A DNA stretch of 64,000 bases from Ligustrum vulgare (GCA_963555705.1 OY743190.1:12003501-12067500); one strand, 5' to 3'; positions 11,901 to 24,474 are shown, counted from the first letter of the stretch. The notes: a model not told the origin generated them from the letters alone. Numbers and translations: made by a program.

Positions 11901-12356
11901 GAAGTTTGATCTGTTGCCCACCATATACAACATAAAAACTTCTCACCTACAATAGTGGGATGCCAAGTGTCCGACAATTTTTTATTTTTTTTTAACATTG
12001 GGCACTAGGCAGCCCACCACTAGTGGTGGGCAGTTGATATGTCGTCTACAGTGAGCAACATATCAAAATTTCACACACACAAGTATATCATGGTATTTTT
12101 TTTCTAAAAATTGCAATGTACTTTATCCCTTGAAGATACACGGAGAAATACAAGAAGAACGACTTCCATCTCACATTTGCAACAATCAAGGCAAGACAAG
12201 TTTGAGTGTGTTATTTCTTACAATATTTGAAGACACAAGAAATAAAAGCGTGTTTTTATTTTTCAGGGTGCAGGACACATAGCATCATGGTACAAGCCTG
12301 AAGAATCCCTAGGAATGATCAGCCGATGGCTCTCTCGAAGCTCTCTACAAGTATAA
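8708..12356 (+). CDS. SCPL: Serine carboxypeptidase-like (SCPL) protein gene, 14 exons, one in-frame stop in exon 9
   Basis: Exons read from splice sites: 8708-8832, 8963-9108, 9711-9787, 9878-10000, 10177-10279, 10394-10431, 10531-10632, 10716-10802, 10891-11061, 11257-11325, 11448-11566, 11742-11855, 12136-12190, 12267-12356. They total 1419 nt (472 codons plus TAA), a usual SCPL length. ATG 8708 opens a Leu-rich signal peptide, then [10 protein letters not shown]. Family motifs follow: [30 protein letters not shown] (nucleophile Ser176), [18 protein letters not shown] (Asp389) and GAGHIA (His447). The style fits plant class I SCPLs, vacuolar or secreted hydrolases or acyltransferases acting on glucose esters. 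Oddities: Val replaces the usual acidic residue before the nucleophile; codon 285 (10942-10944) is TAA; intron 13 has a GC donor (ATCAAG|gcaag). All other splice sites are GT-AG and in phase. It may be a recent pseudogene, an alternatively spliced gene, or carry a sequence error. Substrate is unknown. Confidence 0.85.
8909..8942. repeat. (AT)n microsatellite in SCPL intron 1
   Basis: A run of about 17 AT dinucleotides lies within the 130-nt first intron of the SCPL gene, ending about 20 nt before the acceptor TTAG|ATACATAGG. Confidence 0.9.
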
Positions 12357-12662
12357 GAGACTGACATATTTTAGGGGTTCATCTGTGTCTGTGACCCTAA
12401 TGCATCGATCTTTTGGAAATTACTTCTCTTTTGCGTTATGAAAATTGTGGTTCGAGAAATAAAGTTTTCCACTTGCATCATTAGCTTCTACTCCTTGTGC
12501 GTGGACAAATGTATTCTGCTTTTCGTTTCAATCGCAATTTTTAGTGATTTAGCTTGATGTTGATGCTGGATTGTGTATTCATAATTTTAGGCATGGATCG
12601 TTTTTGGGCTCAACCCAGAACTAAAATCAACCAAGTCAATTTGGTCATAAATCAAACTAAAT
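12357..12662. other. SCPL 3' flank
   Basis: About 300 bp between the SCPL stop codon and the left LTR of the minus-strand retrotransposon. It includes AATAAAG at about 12460, a plausible polyadenylation signal on + roughly 100 bp after the stop. Nothing else is recognisable. Confidence 0.45.
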
Positions 12663-13272
12663 TGTTCGGATTTTCGCGTGCAAATTTTTTGTGATAATCG
12701 CGGATAACATAAAGAAATCAATTAAGAATCTAAAGCAAAAACAAAGAACACAATCTTGATGACCCAGTTCGGTGCCAAATCGTACCTACATCTGGGGGGC
12801 TTCAGACCGAGCCTATTCCACTAGCAAATCATCCAATGAGAGTTCCTTTTACAAGATTCCCGCACACAAACCGTGCTCCAATTCCTTCTCAGGGAATTAC
12901 CAAATCACACCCCAATTCTCTACAATATTGCCACACCAAATACTACACAATAGCACTTCCAATTACCCTATACAATGACTCAATTATAATATAAAGTATT
13001 TTACTACATAGTGCAAGAACTCAAAGAAAGAGAAAAATCGGGTTGATTTCACAAGAGAGGAGAGGGAGAGGGTTAATCCATTTCATTATGCCAAATGAAC
13101 CCAAGCAAAGAATATATTAATTGTCAATTTAATTCCAACCATAGGATCTTGATCAATGGTCCACAATAAAAGTGTAATAACAATAATTGCACATTTAAGT
13201 CTTCCAACTTTAAGCTGGTTGCTAATTAGACCCTCCAAGTATGAAAGCTTCCAATTTGGGGATCACATATCA
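12663..13272 (-). repeat. 3' LTR (610 bp) of the minus-strand element
   Basis: Uninterrupted copy of the LTR; its partner is 15279-18272. It carries the landmark CCTACATCTGGGGGG, which diverges to CCTACATCTGGGAGG in the partner. An ORF-like stretch at 12772-12978 is part of the LTR and is not a gene. Confidence 0.85.
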
Positions 13273-15264
13273 ATAATCTTCACATTGATCTCCAAATTCC
13301 CATCTCTTACTCTCATGGTTGCTATAGGCCAAGTAGGTGGGCTCGATCATCACCATCATCGCCCGATACCTGCAAATGAAAGTAAATGAAATTAGTCACA
13401 ACTTAACATAGAATCCAATAAAATCGGACTTCACCTCTTTTTACCAATGTTCAAGAGTACAACAATCAAATCACAAACTTCGAACTTCTGCACCCACCAT
13501 TCCTTTTGAAGGAACCAGAACCCAACCCTTCTCAACAAAGACTAACACCGCGCCAAACACTATACAGTAGAACTACCAATCTAGCCTACACTATGGCCCA
13601 GATTATACTACAAGTGATACATGGCTGTAAGAATCGCTACAACGGAGAGGGAAATATGACCAAAAGATGTGTGCATTGTGTCTAAAATCAACTCTTGAAT
13701 TTTACCATGTCATGACTCTTGTACCATATCTGAGGAAACGTGACAACATCATTTATACAAACTTTATTTACTATATGTGACATATCTCAAATAAGTCGTG
13801 AATTTATTCAAGATTTCCTTCACCATGTGACACCTCAAGCTAAATGCATCAAATAATCTCTATGTATGGTGCAAACATGAAAAACTGGATTTTTCCATTA
13901 AATGTATATATCATGTTAACAGTCAAAGTATATAATCATAACAGTGTGAGTATACTTACACTCGATCATGGATAATAGAACTATGTGCAAAAAAAATATG
14001 TGATATGCATCTCACATAACCATCACACAAGGTGAAACACATAGGAGGAAAATCATTATCCAATTATCTATATCCCCAGTATAACATACGTATATAAATC
14101 CTCACACTATTACATTATGTATAGCACATACACATAAGATTCATCACAATATCCCCTCAGATCAAATATACACATTTCAATACTTTCCATTTACAATTGT
14201 CAACAATGAATCAATCAAGAGCAATATCATCAATTCATAATAACAACAAATGAATCAAATCATATATACCACAACCAGGTAACATTTAAGCCATACCAGA
14301 ACCTTTCAAGATAAAACACACATGCACAGATTTTTATTATCACCAAAAAATCAAGAGGTTGAAACATAAAAAACTTCTATAAAAAATGTAATTCCACATC
14401 AAGTTGTTTAAGTTGTCATGACTAACTAAACAACCAACAAAATTTTTCATATAACCTTCACTTCAATCTATGTGTGTACCCCTTATCTAGTTTAGTAATC
14501 TAACAAAGGTCATTCTTTGTGGTATCTCCTTTTGATTCAAAACAAGAGAACACATCTCTATCCATTGCTCCTTCCACTCTATCGATTGTTTATTCTCACG
14601 GAATCTCATCATTCTATCAATTGTTCATCCTCATAGAGTTGCATCACTCTATCACACTAGTCAACAACTAGTCAACCCAAGAATAGGCTATAACGGGTGT
14701 ATCCATATCACTTTATCATCACTCTCTTTTAATCTTCAGGACGCTGAATATTGGAGTCTTCACCTTACATTAAGTACCCCAAGCCTGGGTATAGTACTAT
14801 GACTATATATAACTTCACCTGCAACTGATAACTAGCACTACCTTGCTATTTTTTTCTCTCAATTGCACTAAAAAACCCATGTTCTAAACATGACGCATCA
14901 ACCTCATTAATCGTGATCACACAACACATTAACCGTGATCACACTACTTCATGATCTAACCACCCTTTTGACTTCTACACGCTAACCTATAATCATCAAT
15001 CCTCTCGAGGACATTCTAGAAACACATATCAAGCAACAGGTTCAGCATTTCCCCCCATTCTCAAATGGTGAAAATATAAGCACAGGCAAAAGTCTATAGC
15101 ATAAAATGATCGACACATTTATTATGCAATCTATCATGAATAGTATCACAAACATTAAGTAAAAGAAACTCTACGTTGCTTACAAAGCACACGACCATCA
15201 CATAAAAGCAATCCGACATATAGTCATTTCCAAGCACGCTTTTATGAAACTTACCACACACAAA
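13273..15264 (-). other. Non-coding interior of the LTR element
   Basis: About 2 kb between the LTRs has stops in all frames and no gag, protease, integrase or reverse transcriptase motif. A His-rich stretch encoded near 13349-13363 (CATCACCATCATCG) is a by-product of a CAT/CAC-rich run. Confidence 0.6.
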
Positions 15265-15276
15265 GCTCTGATACCA
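15265..15276 (-). promoter_or_regulatory. Primer-binding site (tRNA-iMet type)
   Basis: The + strand reads GCTCTGATACCA, the reverse complement of TGGTATCAGAGC, which pairs with the 3' end of plant initiator Met tRNA. It sits two bases from the LTR edge at 15279, as expected for the 5' side of a minus-strand LTR retrotransposon. Confidence 0.9.
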
Positions 15277-15655
15277 GTTGTTCGGATTTTCGCGTGCAAA
15301 TTTTTTGTGATAATTAAGGATAACATAAAGAAATCAATTAAGAATCTAAAGCAAGAACAAAGAACACAATCTTTGTGACCTAGTTCGATGCCAAATCGCA
15401 CCTACATCTGGGAGGGTCCTGACCGAGTCCATTCTACTAGCCAAATCATCCAATGAGAGTTCCTTTTACAAGATTCCCGCACACAGACCTTGTGCAAAAA
15501 ATTTTTCAAGGAATTACCAAATCACACCCCAATTCTCTACAATATCACCACACCAAATACTACACAATAGCACTTCCAATTAGCCTATACAATGACTCAA
15601 TTTTGCTCTAAATTATTTTACTACATGGTGCAAGAACTCAAAGAGATAGAAAAAT

Positions 15656-18034
15656 TGTAACGCCCCAAGTTCCGTGAAACCTGGGACGCTACTTCGTCTC
15701 TCTTTAAAATATATATTTAACAAATATTGCGGAAATAAATGAATTTTAAGAAAATCCAAACATCACATTCATTGGAAAAACTTCAATGGAACTCTCATTT
15801 AAATAAATTCACTTGAGAAACATTCCATAAAATTTCCAAAACTCAGACAAATAAACAAGTTCCAAAAATCTCAACTTTCAAAATAATTTAAAAATAACTG
15901 TTTGCCATCATTGCCCATCATTCGCCACTGCTTCCGATCTCTGCAAATGTTGTTAAAAACGGAGTGAGCATTTCAAAAGAAATACTCAGTAGACTCATCG
16001 CCAATAATTAATTTACAAGATAATTGAATACATAATCATGCAAATAATACAATGACATTCTCTTCTTAATCATAGGCATCACATAGTGAATGCAAATGAA
16101 CATACTCTTCTCTTATGCGCTAATGCATATAAGTTATGACATGCATAACAAAATTTCTCTTGATCTCATAAGAGATCCTCTTATCTTATCTCATAAGAGA
16201 TACTCTTTTCTTATGCAATTAAGCATATAATCACGTAAATCCACATAACATATGCAATTATAATATAAATAAATTAGTGGGGCGAGTCTACCTTAAACTT
16301 AACGAGTGTAGTTGAGCGGGAATGACTTCAATCTTTCAAATCTCCTTACGCCTCGTCTAGCCCATAAGTTACATTAGTCTTTTGAAATTTATAGTTTAGA
16401 AATGATAATTTACAATTTGGGGACTGAAATTGATGATTTGAAAGTTGAGGAACTAAAATGAATACTTTTTGAAAGTTCGGGGACTAAAATGTAAATTTTC
16501 AAAAGTTGAGTTGAAACTCAAAAATGAATATTAAACTATAGGGCTGAAATAATTGAATTTTAAAAATGAAAGTGTTGATTAAAAATCATTTAAAAACTTA
16601 AGGGCTGAAATTGATGATTTGAAACCAAAAGGGACTGAATTGAATAACTTTTCAAACTTGGGGGCTTAAGGTGTAATTTTCGAAAAATCACAAATAATAA
16701 AAACATTTTCTCTCTCTCTTCTCGTCTGAATCAGAGATACAGAGCGAGGAGTGCGAGGGAGGGCTAGAGACGGTCGCGAGCTGGGGGAGTTTGGTGGAGG
16801 TACTTCCGGCGCCAACCGCCGGCGATTCACGGTGGTATCACCGACGTCGAGTGGTGATGACAAAGAGGAAGATGTGGTAGCAAAAAGGCGGAGATTGGTG
16901 CTGGTTTGGATGTGAAACCGAAACTAGAAATTATACTTTTCCGATGGTAAATCGACAGTTGAGGTAGGTAACTGATCTATTTCTTGATCTTCGTGGGTTT
17001 TGGGTTTGATTTGGTTAAGGATTTGAGTTTGGGTTTGGTGACTGGGTTGTGGTTTTTGGGTAGTGGCAATGGTGATGTGGCTGAACATGGTGTTTTACTG
17101 AAATTTTGCAGTAGGCGATAGAGATGATGATACATAGGTTTCGTGGTTGGTCTTGGCCGTGGTTGAGGCGCTGCAGGTGGTGATGGCTGCAGATTTGTGG
17201 ATGGCCGGATTGCATCTGGTGGTATTGTGGTGGTTCTGACTGTGAGTTGGAGGCAGCTTGATGGTGATTGTGTAGACGGTGAAATTTCGAATGTTTGGGT
17301 GAATGTTTGATAGTGGTTTACAGTAGGTAGTGGCTTGAAGCCATATTTTGCAGGCTGTGTTTCGAGTTGTGTGATGAAGGTAGTAGGCAGTAGTGGTGTT
17401 GCTGCTGATGTAGAAATAGGCGATGTGAGATTGTGGTAGGTGGGAGTTTGGTGATGAAGGAGAAGGAAGCATTTACCTTGCTGGAAAGAGTGGGGGCTGA
17501 AAATGGAGCTGTAATGGATGGAGTTTGCACATGGAAGGTTTGGGGTGTTGGAATGATTATGTGGAATAATTGAGTAGACGAAAATGATGATGTTTAGTGG
17601 AGAATATTTGGTGTAAAGATGGAAAAACGTGGGGGTGCAATTCGGTTTAGGTTAAATAGGATTAATTAGGTATAATTTTGATTAGGAAATGTATTTAAAA
17701 CTGATATATTTTTGGACTGAAAATTTGAGAATAAATAAATTTTGAGATAAAATTGAATTGTGTAATTTGGATTTTTAATAAGGAAAATTGAGATATTTTT
17801 ACTGAATTTGGAATTTAAAATGATTTTTGAAAATAATACTTTGAATAAATAATTAAAAGAATATAATTTTAGAAATTCGGAATTTAATTTAAAATCGAAC
17901 GATCTCGATTAGTTCTCGACTTGGCTAGACGAACGCGTCGCGACGTTAACGTAAAAATGGGTGAGATAGCAGCGACACGATTTTCTAAATTTTTAAAATA
18001 ATTATTAAGTGCATAAAAATTCTTGGTCGCTACA
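15656..18034 (+). mobile_element. 2379-bp gypsy-like solo LTR, TSD AAAAT, nested in the 610-bp LTR
   Basis: It starts TGTAACGCCCCAAG and ends GGTCGCTACA, bordered by AAAAT at 15651-15655 and 18035-18039. The interrupted host LTR resumes exactly after the duplication (compare GAAAAATCGGGTTG at about 13034 with GAAAAAT...GGGGTTG here). Its final 170 bp match the end of the solo LTR at 2454-5340. Internally it has ggggctgaaat-type phrases (16370-16700), a CT-rich block (16705-16725) and a G-rich leader-like region to about 17560. Frames in that region (for example 17095-17472) are antisense low-complexity and not genes. Confidence 0.9.
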
Positions 18035-18272
18035 AAAATGGGGTTGATTTCACAAGAGAGGAGAGGGAAAGGGCTAATCCATTCGATTATACCAAATGAA
18101 CCCAAGCAAAGAATATGTTAATTATCAACTTAATCTCAATCATAGGATCTTGATCAATGGTCCACAATAAAACCATAATAAAAATAATTGCACCTTTAAG
18201 TCCTCCAACTATAAGCTGGTTGCTAATTAGGCCATCCAAGTATGAAAGCTTCAAATTTGGGATCACATATCA

Positions 18273-19160
18273 AACCAAACCAAACCAAACCAAACTAATT
18301 TCTTAAGTTGATTTTGATTTTGACCCAAATAAAAAAAAATGCATTACCAAAATTCAATATAGAAGCACAACAGAAAATCCAAGTTCAAGTATAACCTTAT
18401 TAAGCCATACCCAAGTCAGCAATCATACATACTCAATCTCAGGAACTAAAAAATGGCTTCGGTAGTTTTTGATGGCCGGAGCGAGAAGAGAATAGAAGAA
18501 TTGAAGAGCATGGAGAAGATATTGATAGGATTTGTTGAGAGAAGAAATTGGGTTGAATCTTTGACATTTGATATTTGCTAGTTGCTCTTTTTTTTTTTTT
18601 ATCAAGATTTTAACTAGTTAAATTATTAATTTAAAAAAATAAAAAAATCTATATTGAAAAGGTATAAAAAAGAGATGATCTTGTAATCTATATTGAAAAG
18701 GTATAAAAATTTATATGCGATGAAGTTTATCTGATCAACACAAAAGAGATGATCTTGTAATTTTTCTAAATCATGCTACGAATTATGTATATATATATAT
18801 ATATATATTCAACTTTATTTTCTAAGATAAGTTAAACTTATTCTAAGCACAATCCACCATATTCCTAGCCCGAATTCATATGCAAAGTTATGCATTATAC
18901 ACTCGATTAGCTAAACAATTGCATGCTCCATCAATGCTATTCCTAAAATCTATTGCGTGTATGTTATTAATGCGATGTTCTAAACTTATTATAAGCCATT
19001 TGACACTACAATGAACAAAAATTTATCTAATTGGTAATCAAGCAATCAAATAATGAAATATTTGTACAAGATTAATCTAAACTCATAAACATACTAAAAT
19101 ACTATTCTTCAAATTATAAATAAATGGCCAATGATTTCACCTATTGACCTATGGTTGACT
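18273..19160. other. Intergenic, no gene recognised
   Basis: It contains AACCA repeats (18273-18292), a short + frame at 18452-18580 (42 codons from ATG) without recognisable motifs, a duplicated 'atctatattgaaaaggtataaaaa' phrase near 18646-18710, and an (AT)n tract at about 18788-18809. Confidence 0.4.
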
Positions 19161-19800
19161 TTAACCATATCGTTTTGATCATAATAAACAAGTCAATCCT
19201 GTGCACTAATAAATATGCATTAAGTGTCTCGTGTTACAACAATCTTCAAAGCAATTGAAAGCTCAAAATCACCTCTCGAAGATTAAGAATAAGAGTCACT
19301 TTTGTTCACCAACACTTGTATCGAATTGATTGATCTCTCTTGGTACTTAAAAATTCTATTACTTGTTAAGAAAAATCATTGGTTGAAAATCTTTAAATAT
19401 ATTGATGCATATCTCTCCACCATTCATTATCATAGATTTGAATTCTAATACTTGAGCTTAATTAATTATTATATATTGAAATGTTAACCTAACTCTCTTG
19501 AGATTGAATTGATTATATCCTTTATCACGAGAGTTGTTTCAATTGTAAATCAAACATTTATATTAAGGTCATCTCGAGTTCTCTTGTAAAACTCGATTAT
19601 TGTAACACATCGAGTCATATCCAGGTCTCGTAAAAGCTTGAAAGTATAAAAAATTTAATACAAAATTTCTTGCTAGTGACTGTGAGCTTAATAACTGAGG
19701 ACGTAGGCCGACGATTAGGTCGAACCTCCTTAAAAGAACTAGTCTGTGTTCTCCTTTGCCTTTTACTTATTGCACTTATTGTTGACCTATGACTATTCAC
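19160..19800 (+). mobile_element. Diverged partial copia-type LTR
   Basis: It shares order and wording with 20630-21080 of the following LTR: ATCATTGGTTGAAAA, CTTGAGCTTAATT, GTTAGCCTAACTCTCTTG-like, TTATTTCAATTGTAAAT-like, AAAACTCGATT, and 'tgctagtgactgtgagcttaat' matched to 'gctcgtgacggagagctcggtaa'. The copies have diverged considerably. No clean ends or target duplication were found. Confidence 0.55.
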
Positions 19801-19808
19801 GTATATAT

Positions 19809-21310
19809 TGTTTTGATTATAACAAACAAGATCTCATGTATTACTAATGATTTCAATTCTTGAGTTTTATCATATTTATATCATTTGAATACTCCGAGAT
19901 CAAAATCGTCATCCATTGAAGTACAAAGCAATCGTTAAAGAGTTTTGAAGTGAACAAGATCGTCGAAGACCGAAGACTAAAGCTTTAGAAGATTTATGTT
20001 GAAAAATTTCAACTCATTTGTAAAGGTATCGACTCATCAATTTTTAGCAAGTTTATAAAGCTCAAAAATATTTCTAAAAATCATTAATTGCATAAAATGA
20101 TTTTTCAAAACATAACATGAAATAGTTTTTGGAAAAATAAACTTTTTGATATAAAAATAAAAATTCAAATTTTTACACTTTCGGTCGACCGAAAATATGT
20201 TTGATCGACCGAAACTCTGGTCGACCGAAATATCTGTTCAACCGAAAGTTTAACGGCTTAATGGCAACGGCTATTTTTTTAAAATTTCGGTCGACCGAAA
20301 GTATGAACCGGTCGACCGAAACTATCTGAAGCTCAAATTCTTGATCTATAAATAGCCACTTCTCTTACATTAATTTTGAACGAATTTACAAGAGCATTTA
20401 AGAGAGAAATTTATTGATAAAATCATTGAGCTCACTTTGTTTTACATTCTATTTCATTTATTGCAAGGAATTTCTTGATTGTTCAAAAATTATTTCACAT
20501 CTTTGTCAAGAATTCCATCTTGTAGAAAAACTCAATACTCTTACTTTATTATTGATCATTGATTGAGTTTATATTACCAAACACTTATTGAAGTGTATAT
20601 CTCTCTTCATACTTAACTAAGTATTATTTGGAAAGAGAGATCATTGGTTGAAAAACTTTGATTCAAGAAAAACTATCTCATATCCTTCTTCAAAGTTTTC
20701 ATAAACACTTGAGCTTAATTCATTGCTATCTATTGAAGTGTTAGCCTAACTCTCTTGGTACTTAATTTGAGTATATCATTTGTCAAGAGAGTTATTTCAA
20801 TTGTAAATTCAATTCATTATATCTTGTGGTTTCGAGAGCCTTGTGAAAACTCGATTGTTGGTTTCGAGATCCATGTGAAAACTCGATTGTAAAGGATAGG
20901 TGCTCCTTGTTGTAAAGTCACCTAAGGATTCGATACTCCTTGTTATAAGTTATCAATATAGTGGATTTGGCCTTGCTCGTGACGGAGAGCTCGGTAACGG
21001 AGGACGTAGATCACGTTGGTTGATTGAACCTCCCTAAATCGCGTTTGCAATCTCTTATCCCTTTTACTTACTTGCATTGCACTTTCTCTTGCCTATCAAC
21101 TTATATTGTGCAACACTATATCTAAGTGCTATACTTGCTTTATTAATTAAGTTTATACATTTATAGCACATAACATTGATCGTTTAGCTACTTGTAATAC
21201 TAAGTGTTCATACGTATTCTCATTGGTTTTTAAGTTTAAGATTATTTATCGAAAAAGTTTTATAAACCAATTCACCCCCCTCTTGGTTAGTTTATCTTGG
21301 GTTAACACTT
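19809..21310 (+). mobile_element. Copia-type (SIRE/Maximus-like) 5' LTR
   Basis: It starts TGTTTTGATTATAACAAACA and ends about 21307, soon after CCAATTCACCCCCCTCTTGG. That C-rich phrase is familiar at the LTR/leader junction of SIRE/Maximus copia elements. A promoter-like region includes CTATAAATAG at 20346-20355, preceded by an array of GGTCGACCGAAA palindromes (20179-20318). Gag and pol remnants follow at 21370-22210 in the same orientation. The right boundary is approximate and no matching 3' LTR was found. Confidence 0.6.
20179..20318. promoter_or_regulatory. Array of TTTCGGTCGACCGAAA palindromes upstream of a TATA box
   Basis: Perfect 16-bp palindromes TTTCGGTCGACCGAAA lie at 20179-20194 and 20285-20300. 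Variants lie at about 20203 (GATCGACCGAAA), 20219 (GGTCGACCGAAA), 20248 (TCAACCGAAAG) and 20308-20318 (CCGGTCGACCG). CTATAAATAG follows at 20346. Position and symmetry suggest binding sites in the LTR U3 promoter; function is inferred only. Confidence 0.55.
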
Positions 21311-21369
21311 ATATGCATTTAATAATTTGTGGAATTATACTTCTTAGTGTCATAATTTTTTTAATTGGT

Positions 21370-22210
21370 TTTAGCATGATGCTCATTTTCTGATTTTACA
21401 ATCTTAAGTAAAGGCAAAAATCTTCAAAATATTGAGGGGCATTCAACAAATTGTCCTTTCTTTGATGGCACAAACTACAACTATTGGAAAGCCAGAATGA
21501 TGATTTATATTAAATATATTGAGTAATGTTTGGGAAGTTTTTGAATATAGTCCTTATGTACCTACAAAGACAATCAAAACTAATGGAAAACCGGATGGAA
21601 TTATTTCAAAATATAGAGAAGAGTACAATGATGATGATGGCATTTGTAGCTCATTTTGATTTGGAACTATATCAGATGGGTGTAAAGATTGTATATCTCA
21701 ATGGTAACATATACGAAACAATCTATATTGTGCAACCAGAAAACTTTGTGACGGGTAATCCAAAGAAAATGGTTTGCAAACTAAAGAACTTCATCTATGA
21801 TCTCAAGCAAGCTCCCCGTTAATGATATCAGAAATTTCATCAAATTATTATCTCGTTTGGATTTGAGATAAATGCAGTTGATGATTGTGTGTATCATAAG
21901 TTCAATGAGAGTAAATGTATCTTTTTGTTATGAAAGATTGTGAATTAGAAGATACACCCAATGATAAGTGAGACTAGTTTAGTCTCATTAAGTGCCCTAA
22001 GATTTAATTTAAAGTTTATGAGAATTCTTAGGCGTTATCCATAGGAAGTCTTATATACACTCAAGTATATGTACGCATCAGGAAATAGCGTTATAATGAG
22101 AGTATGTGGACATACATTTGAATAATCCTATGATGAATCATTTGAAAGCATCCAAAAGGGTTGTGCAATATTTTCAAAGGGAAAAAATATTATATGATCA
22201 CTTCAAGGAA
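21370..22210 (+). pseudogene. Copia retrotransposon gag/RT/RNase H remnants
   Basis: Near 21460-21515 the translation gives FFDGTNYNYWKARM, a copia gag N-terminal signature, followed in a shifted frame by VFEYSPYVPTKT. From about 21636 the frame jumps to reverse transcriptase: AHFDLELYQMGVK, LNGNIYETIYIVQPENF, KNFIYDLKQAPR, then after a stop QKFHQIIISFGFEIN and AVDDCVYHKF. Around 22110-22180 come RNase H-side words (NNPMMNHLKASKRVVQYF). Integrase and most of gag are missing. The core is therefore an internally deleted, frameshifted copia element belonging to the LTR upstream. Confidence 0.8.
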
Positions 22211-23784
22211 ATCAGAATACATGGAGATCAATCATTAATGTTAAAGAATGAAGTCAGAGTATTCAGGTGTCTATAGAGCGTAAGGACACAAATTCTATGT
22301 TGTAAATTTGCTCACCAATGGGTTGTAAACACAGTTAGTATGTTAAATTTGCCAAATTTGCTCATATGTGTTTTGTATTTTTTGGCATTATGTTATGTTA
22401 GTAGGAGTTTGTAGTATGGTGCTCTTTAGCAATAGACACTCTATTATTATTTTATGTAGAATTAAGAAGATGATTTATTTTCAAATCCCCGAATTCAATT
22501 TTTCTGTTTGCAGTTTAGCATCAAAGTTGGAAAGATGTAGCATGATCTTACTAAAGACCAGTTGGAAATATGCATGTTTATGATCACATTGCATGTAATT
22601 TTCATTCTATACATTCATACTTATCTATATCATTGAATGTGTTGGCGTGATGACCATTACTGAGTTTAGTTACCAATATAAATGTAATGAATACAACTTT
22701 GATCTCATAATGACATTGTAGATGGGCCAGATTGTAATGAATGAGATGTTTCAAGGCAAGATAGCATTTTGGTGTGTACCTAAGGTTATATAATTATTTC
22801 AGATGACTCATGTAGCCCAAGTGAGAGATTTGAAATTCATTTCTTATGTGGATTACAAAGTTAAATTACACTTATATTGAGATATCTAATTTAATAGGGC
22901 CAGTTAAAGCTCTGTTTTTCCTATCTAATAAAAGAGTATTGAATGGGTGCACTATTCATAAGCCATTTAACATAGTTGGAGCCATCTGTGTTTCTTAAGC
23001 CGAGTAGAAGCCACGTTAAGCCCATACTGGTCAGCTAGCCTTTGAAGCCGTTGTTTTCGTTGGTTTTACTTTTCCTTTTTCATTTTTAAAATTCTGACCA
23101 CAGTACTACGGACCCAAAAAAAAACACGCAAAGTCCATACTCTTCTCTTACAACTCACTTTTTATTTTCTCATATCCTCCTCAGAAGCAATCATCTTCTT
23201 CTCCTTCCACTGTTTCACCCTCCTTCCACTCTTTCGCCCTATTTCTCCTCTTTCACTTCCTCTTCTTACTCCAAGCAAAATACCACGACCTGTGTCTCTA
23301 AACCCAGGAATTCTCTATGCCTTCTTGCTGTGGATTTATGAAATAGGAACTTAATCACATTCCATCACCCGATGTTGAACACGACGGCAACAAGGAGACC
23401 CAATCTATCATTATCACCGGAATAAAATTTTTCTAAAACAAATCTTTTTGTAAGCATTTTTATCACCCCCATTTTTTAAGTATTTTTTCTCTAAGCAGTA
23501 CATTTCTCATCATTTACGGAGCAAAATAGATACATATTTTGTCTCGTTTGATTTTTGATTTCTTTCTTTTCGTGCAAAAATTACTTCTACTTGAGTACTT
23601 TAATTTTTCGGTGTTATCGAATGAGAAGCTGCAGTTGCTGGACACCTAAGGTTTTCAAGCTAACTAATTTCGAAGTGTTAGTTGGTTTAGTTTTTCCTGT
23701 TTCTTTAGCTTCCGTTCTTCTCGTAAATTTTATGGCTTCTTGCATTAGGTTAGATGTGTAGTAAAAGTTTGATTTTTTGATGAG

Positions 23785-23816
<32 letters not shown>

Positions 23817-24474
23817 CCGGTTAAATAATTAAATTTTGTTCCTACTTAAACTTGTGAATAAACCTCATAGCTCATTTATATTTGACATATTTAGGAAACT
23901 GAAAGTTCTGCTTGTGAGTTTTTAGGGAAGGAAAACTCGACCACCCTTGTTGCTGCCGTGGTAAGGAAAAATCAATGTGTTTTTTCCTCTAGAATGTATT
24001 TACTATATTACATCTTGTATGGCAAAAAAATTTCATTTAAGGATCAATTCAGTAACACTTCAGTTTTACTTATCAAAATTAAGTAATATGAATGGCATAT
24101 TAATTATTTTCAGGGACAAGGTATATTTACGGAGTGGTACTGGCCGATGGTATCTTGTGAATGTGCAAGGTGTGAGGAGGTCTACTATTCCTATTGGCGC
24201 ATTGGAAAACTTGTTTTGTTATTGGCTTCCAATCATTTTCTGAACTGGGATCGGCTGCTCTTCTCGTTATTATGTGAAGATGCTTTCTAAGCTTGACATC
24301 GATGTCGTGTCTTCTTTATATGCTTATTAGTATTGTATTGTATTGCTTTTTGCTCTGTTATCATTTTAGTATATTTTAGTATAACTTTACTTCTTTTTTT
24401 AAGGCTGCCCACACAAAAAACTTTGAATTTGAACACAATAAGTGCACACGCTATTATATACTTCACGAAATTAC
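22211..24474. other. No gene recognised; possible Helitron-carried or old genic debris
   Basis: A CT-rich stretch at about 23140-23290 looks like a 5' leader, and a poly-T run lies at about 23788-23812. Short frames at 23555-23761 and 23977-24243 have no recognisable motifs. The region ends at a Helitron-like hairpin, so it may be carried sequence. Confidence 0.35.

Larger units (their letters stand above)
12663..18272 (-). mobile_element. Non-autonomous LTR retrotransposon (LARD/TRIM-like) with two 610-bp LTRs
   Basis: The LTR at 12663-13272 is repeated at 15279-18272. After removing the 2384 bp of a later insertion (15656-18034 plus one 5-bp duplication), the right copy is also exactly 610 bp. 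Both copies start TGTTCGGATTTTCGCG and end CACATATCA on +. On the minus strand the element reads LTR, two bases, then TGGTATCAGAGC (complement of 15265-15276), the classic primer-binding site for initiator Met tRNA, so transcription runs right to left. The 2006-bp interior (13273-15278) has no gag or pol motifs, which makes it non-autonomous. Several substitutions separate the LTRs, so insertion is not recent. I could not find a clean target duplication; AACCA repeats follow the right end. Confidence 0.88.

Noticed and set aside
13340..13375. His-rich peptide suggesting a metal-binding protein
   Set aside because: Short run of CAT/CAC codons inside the non-coding interior of an LTR element.
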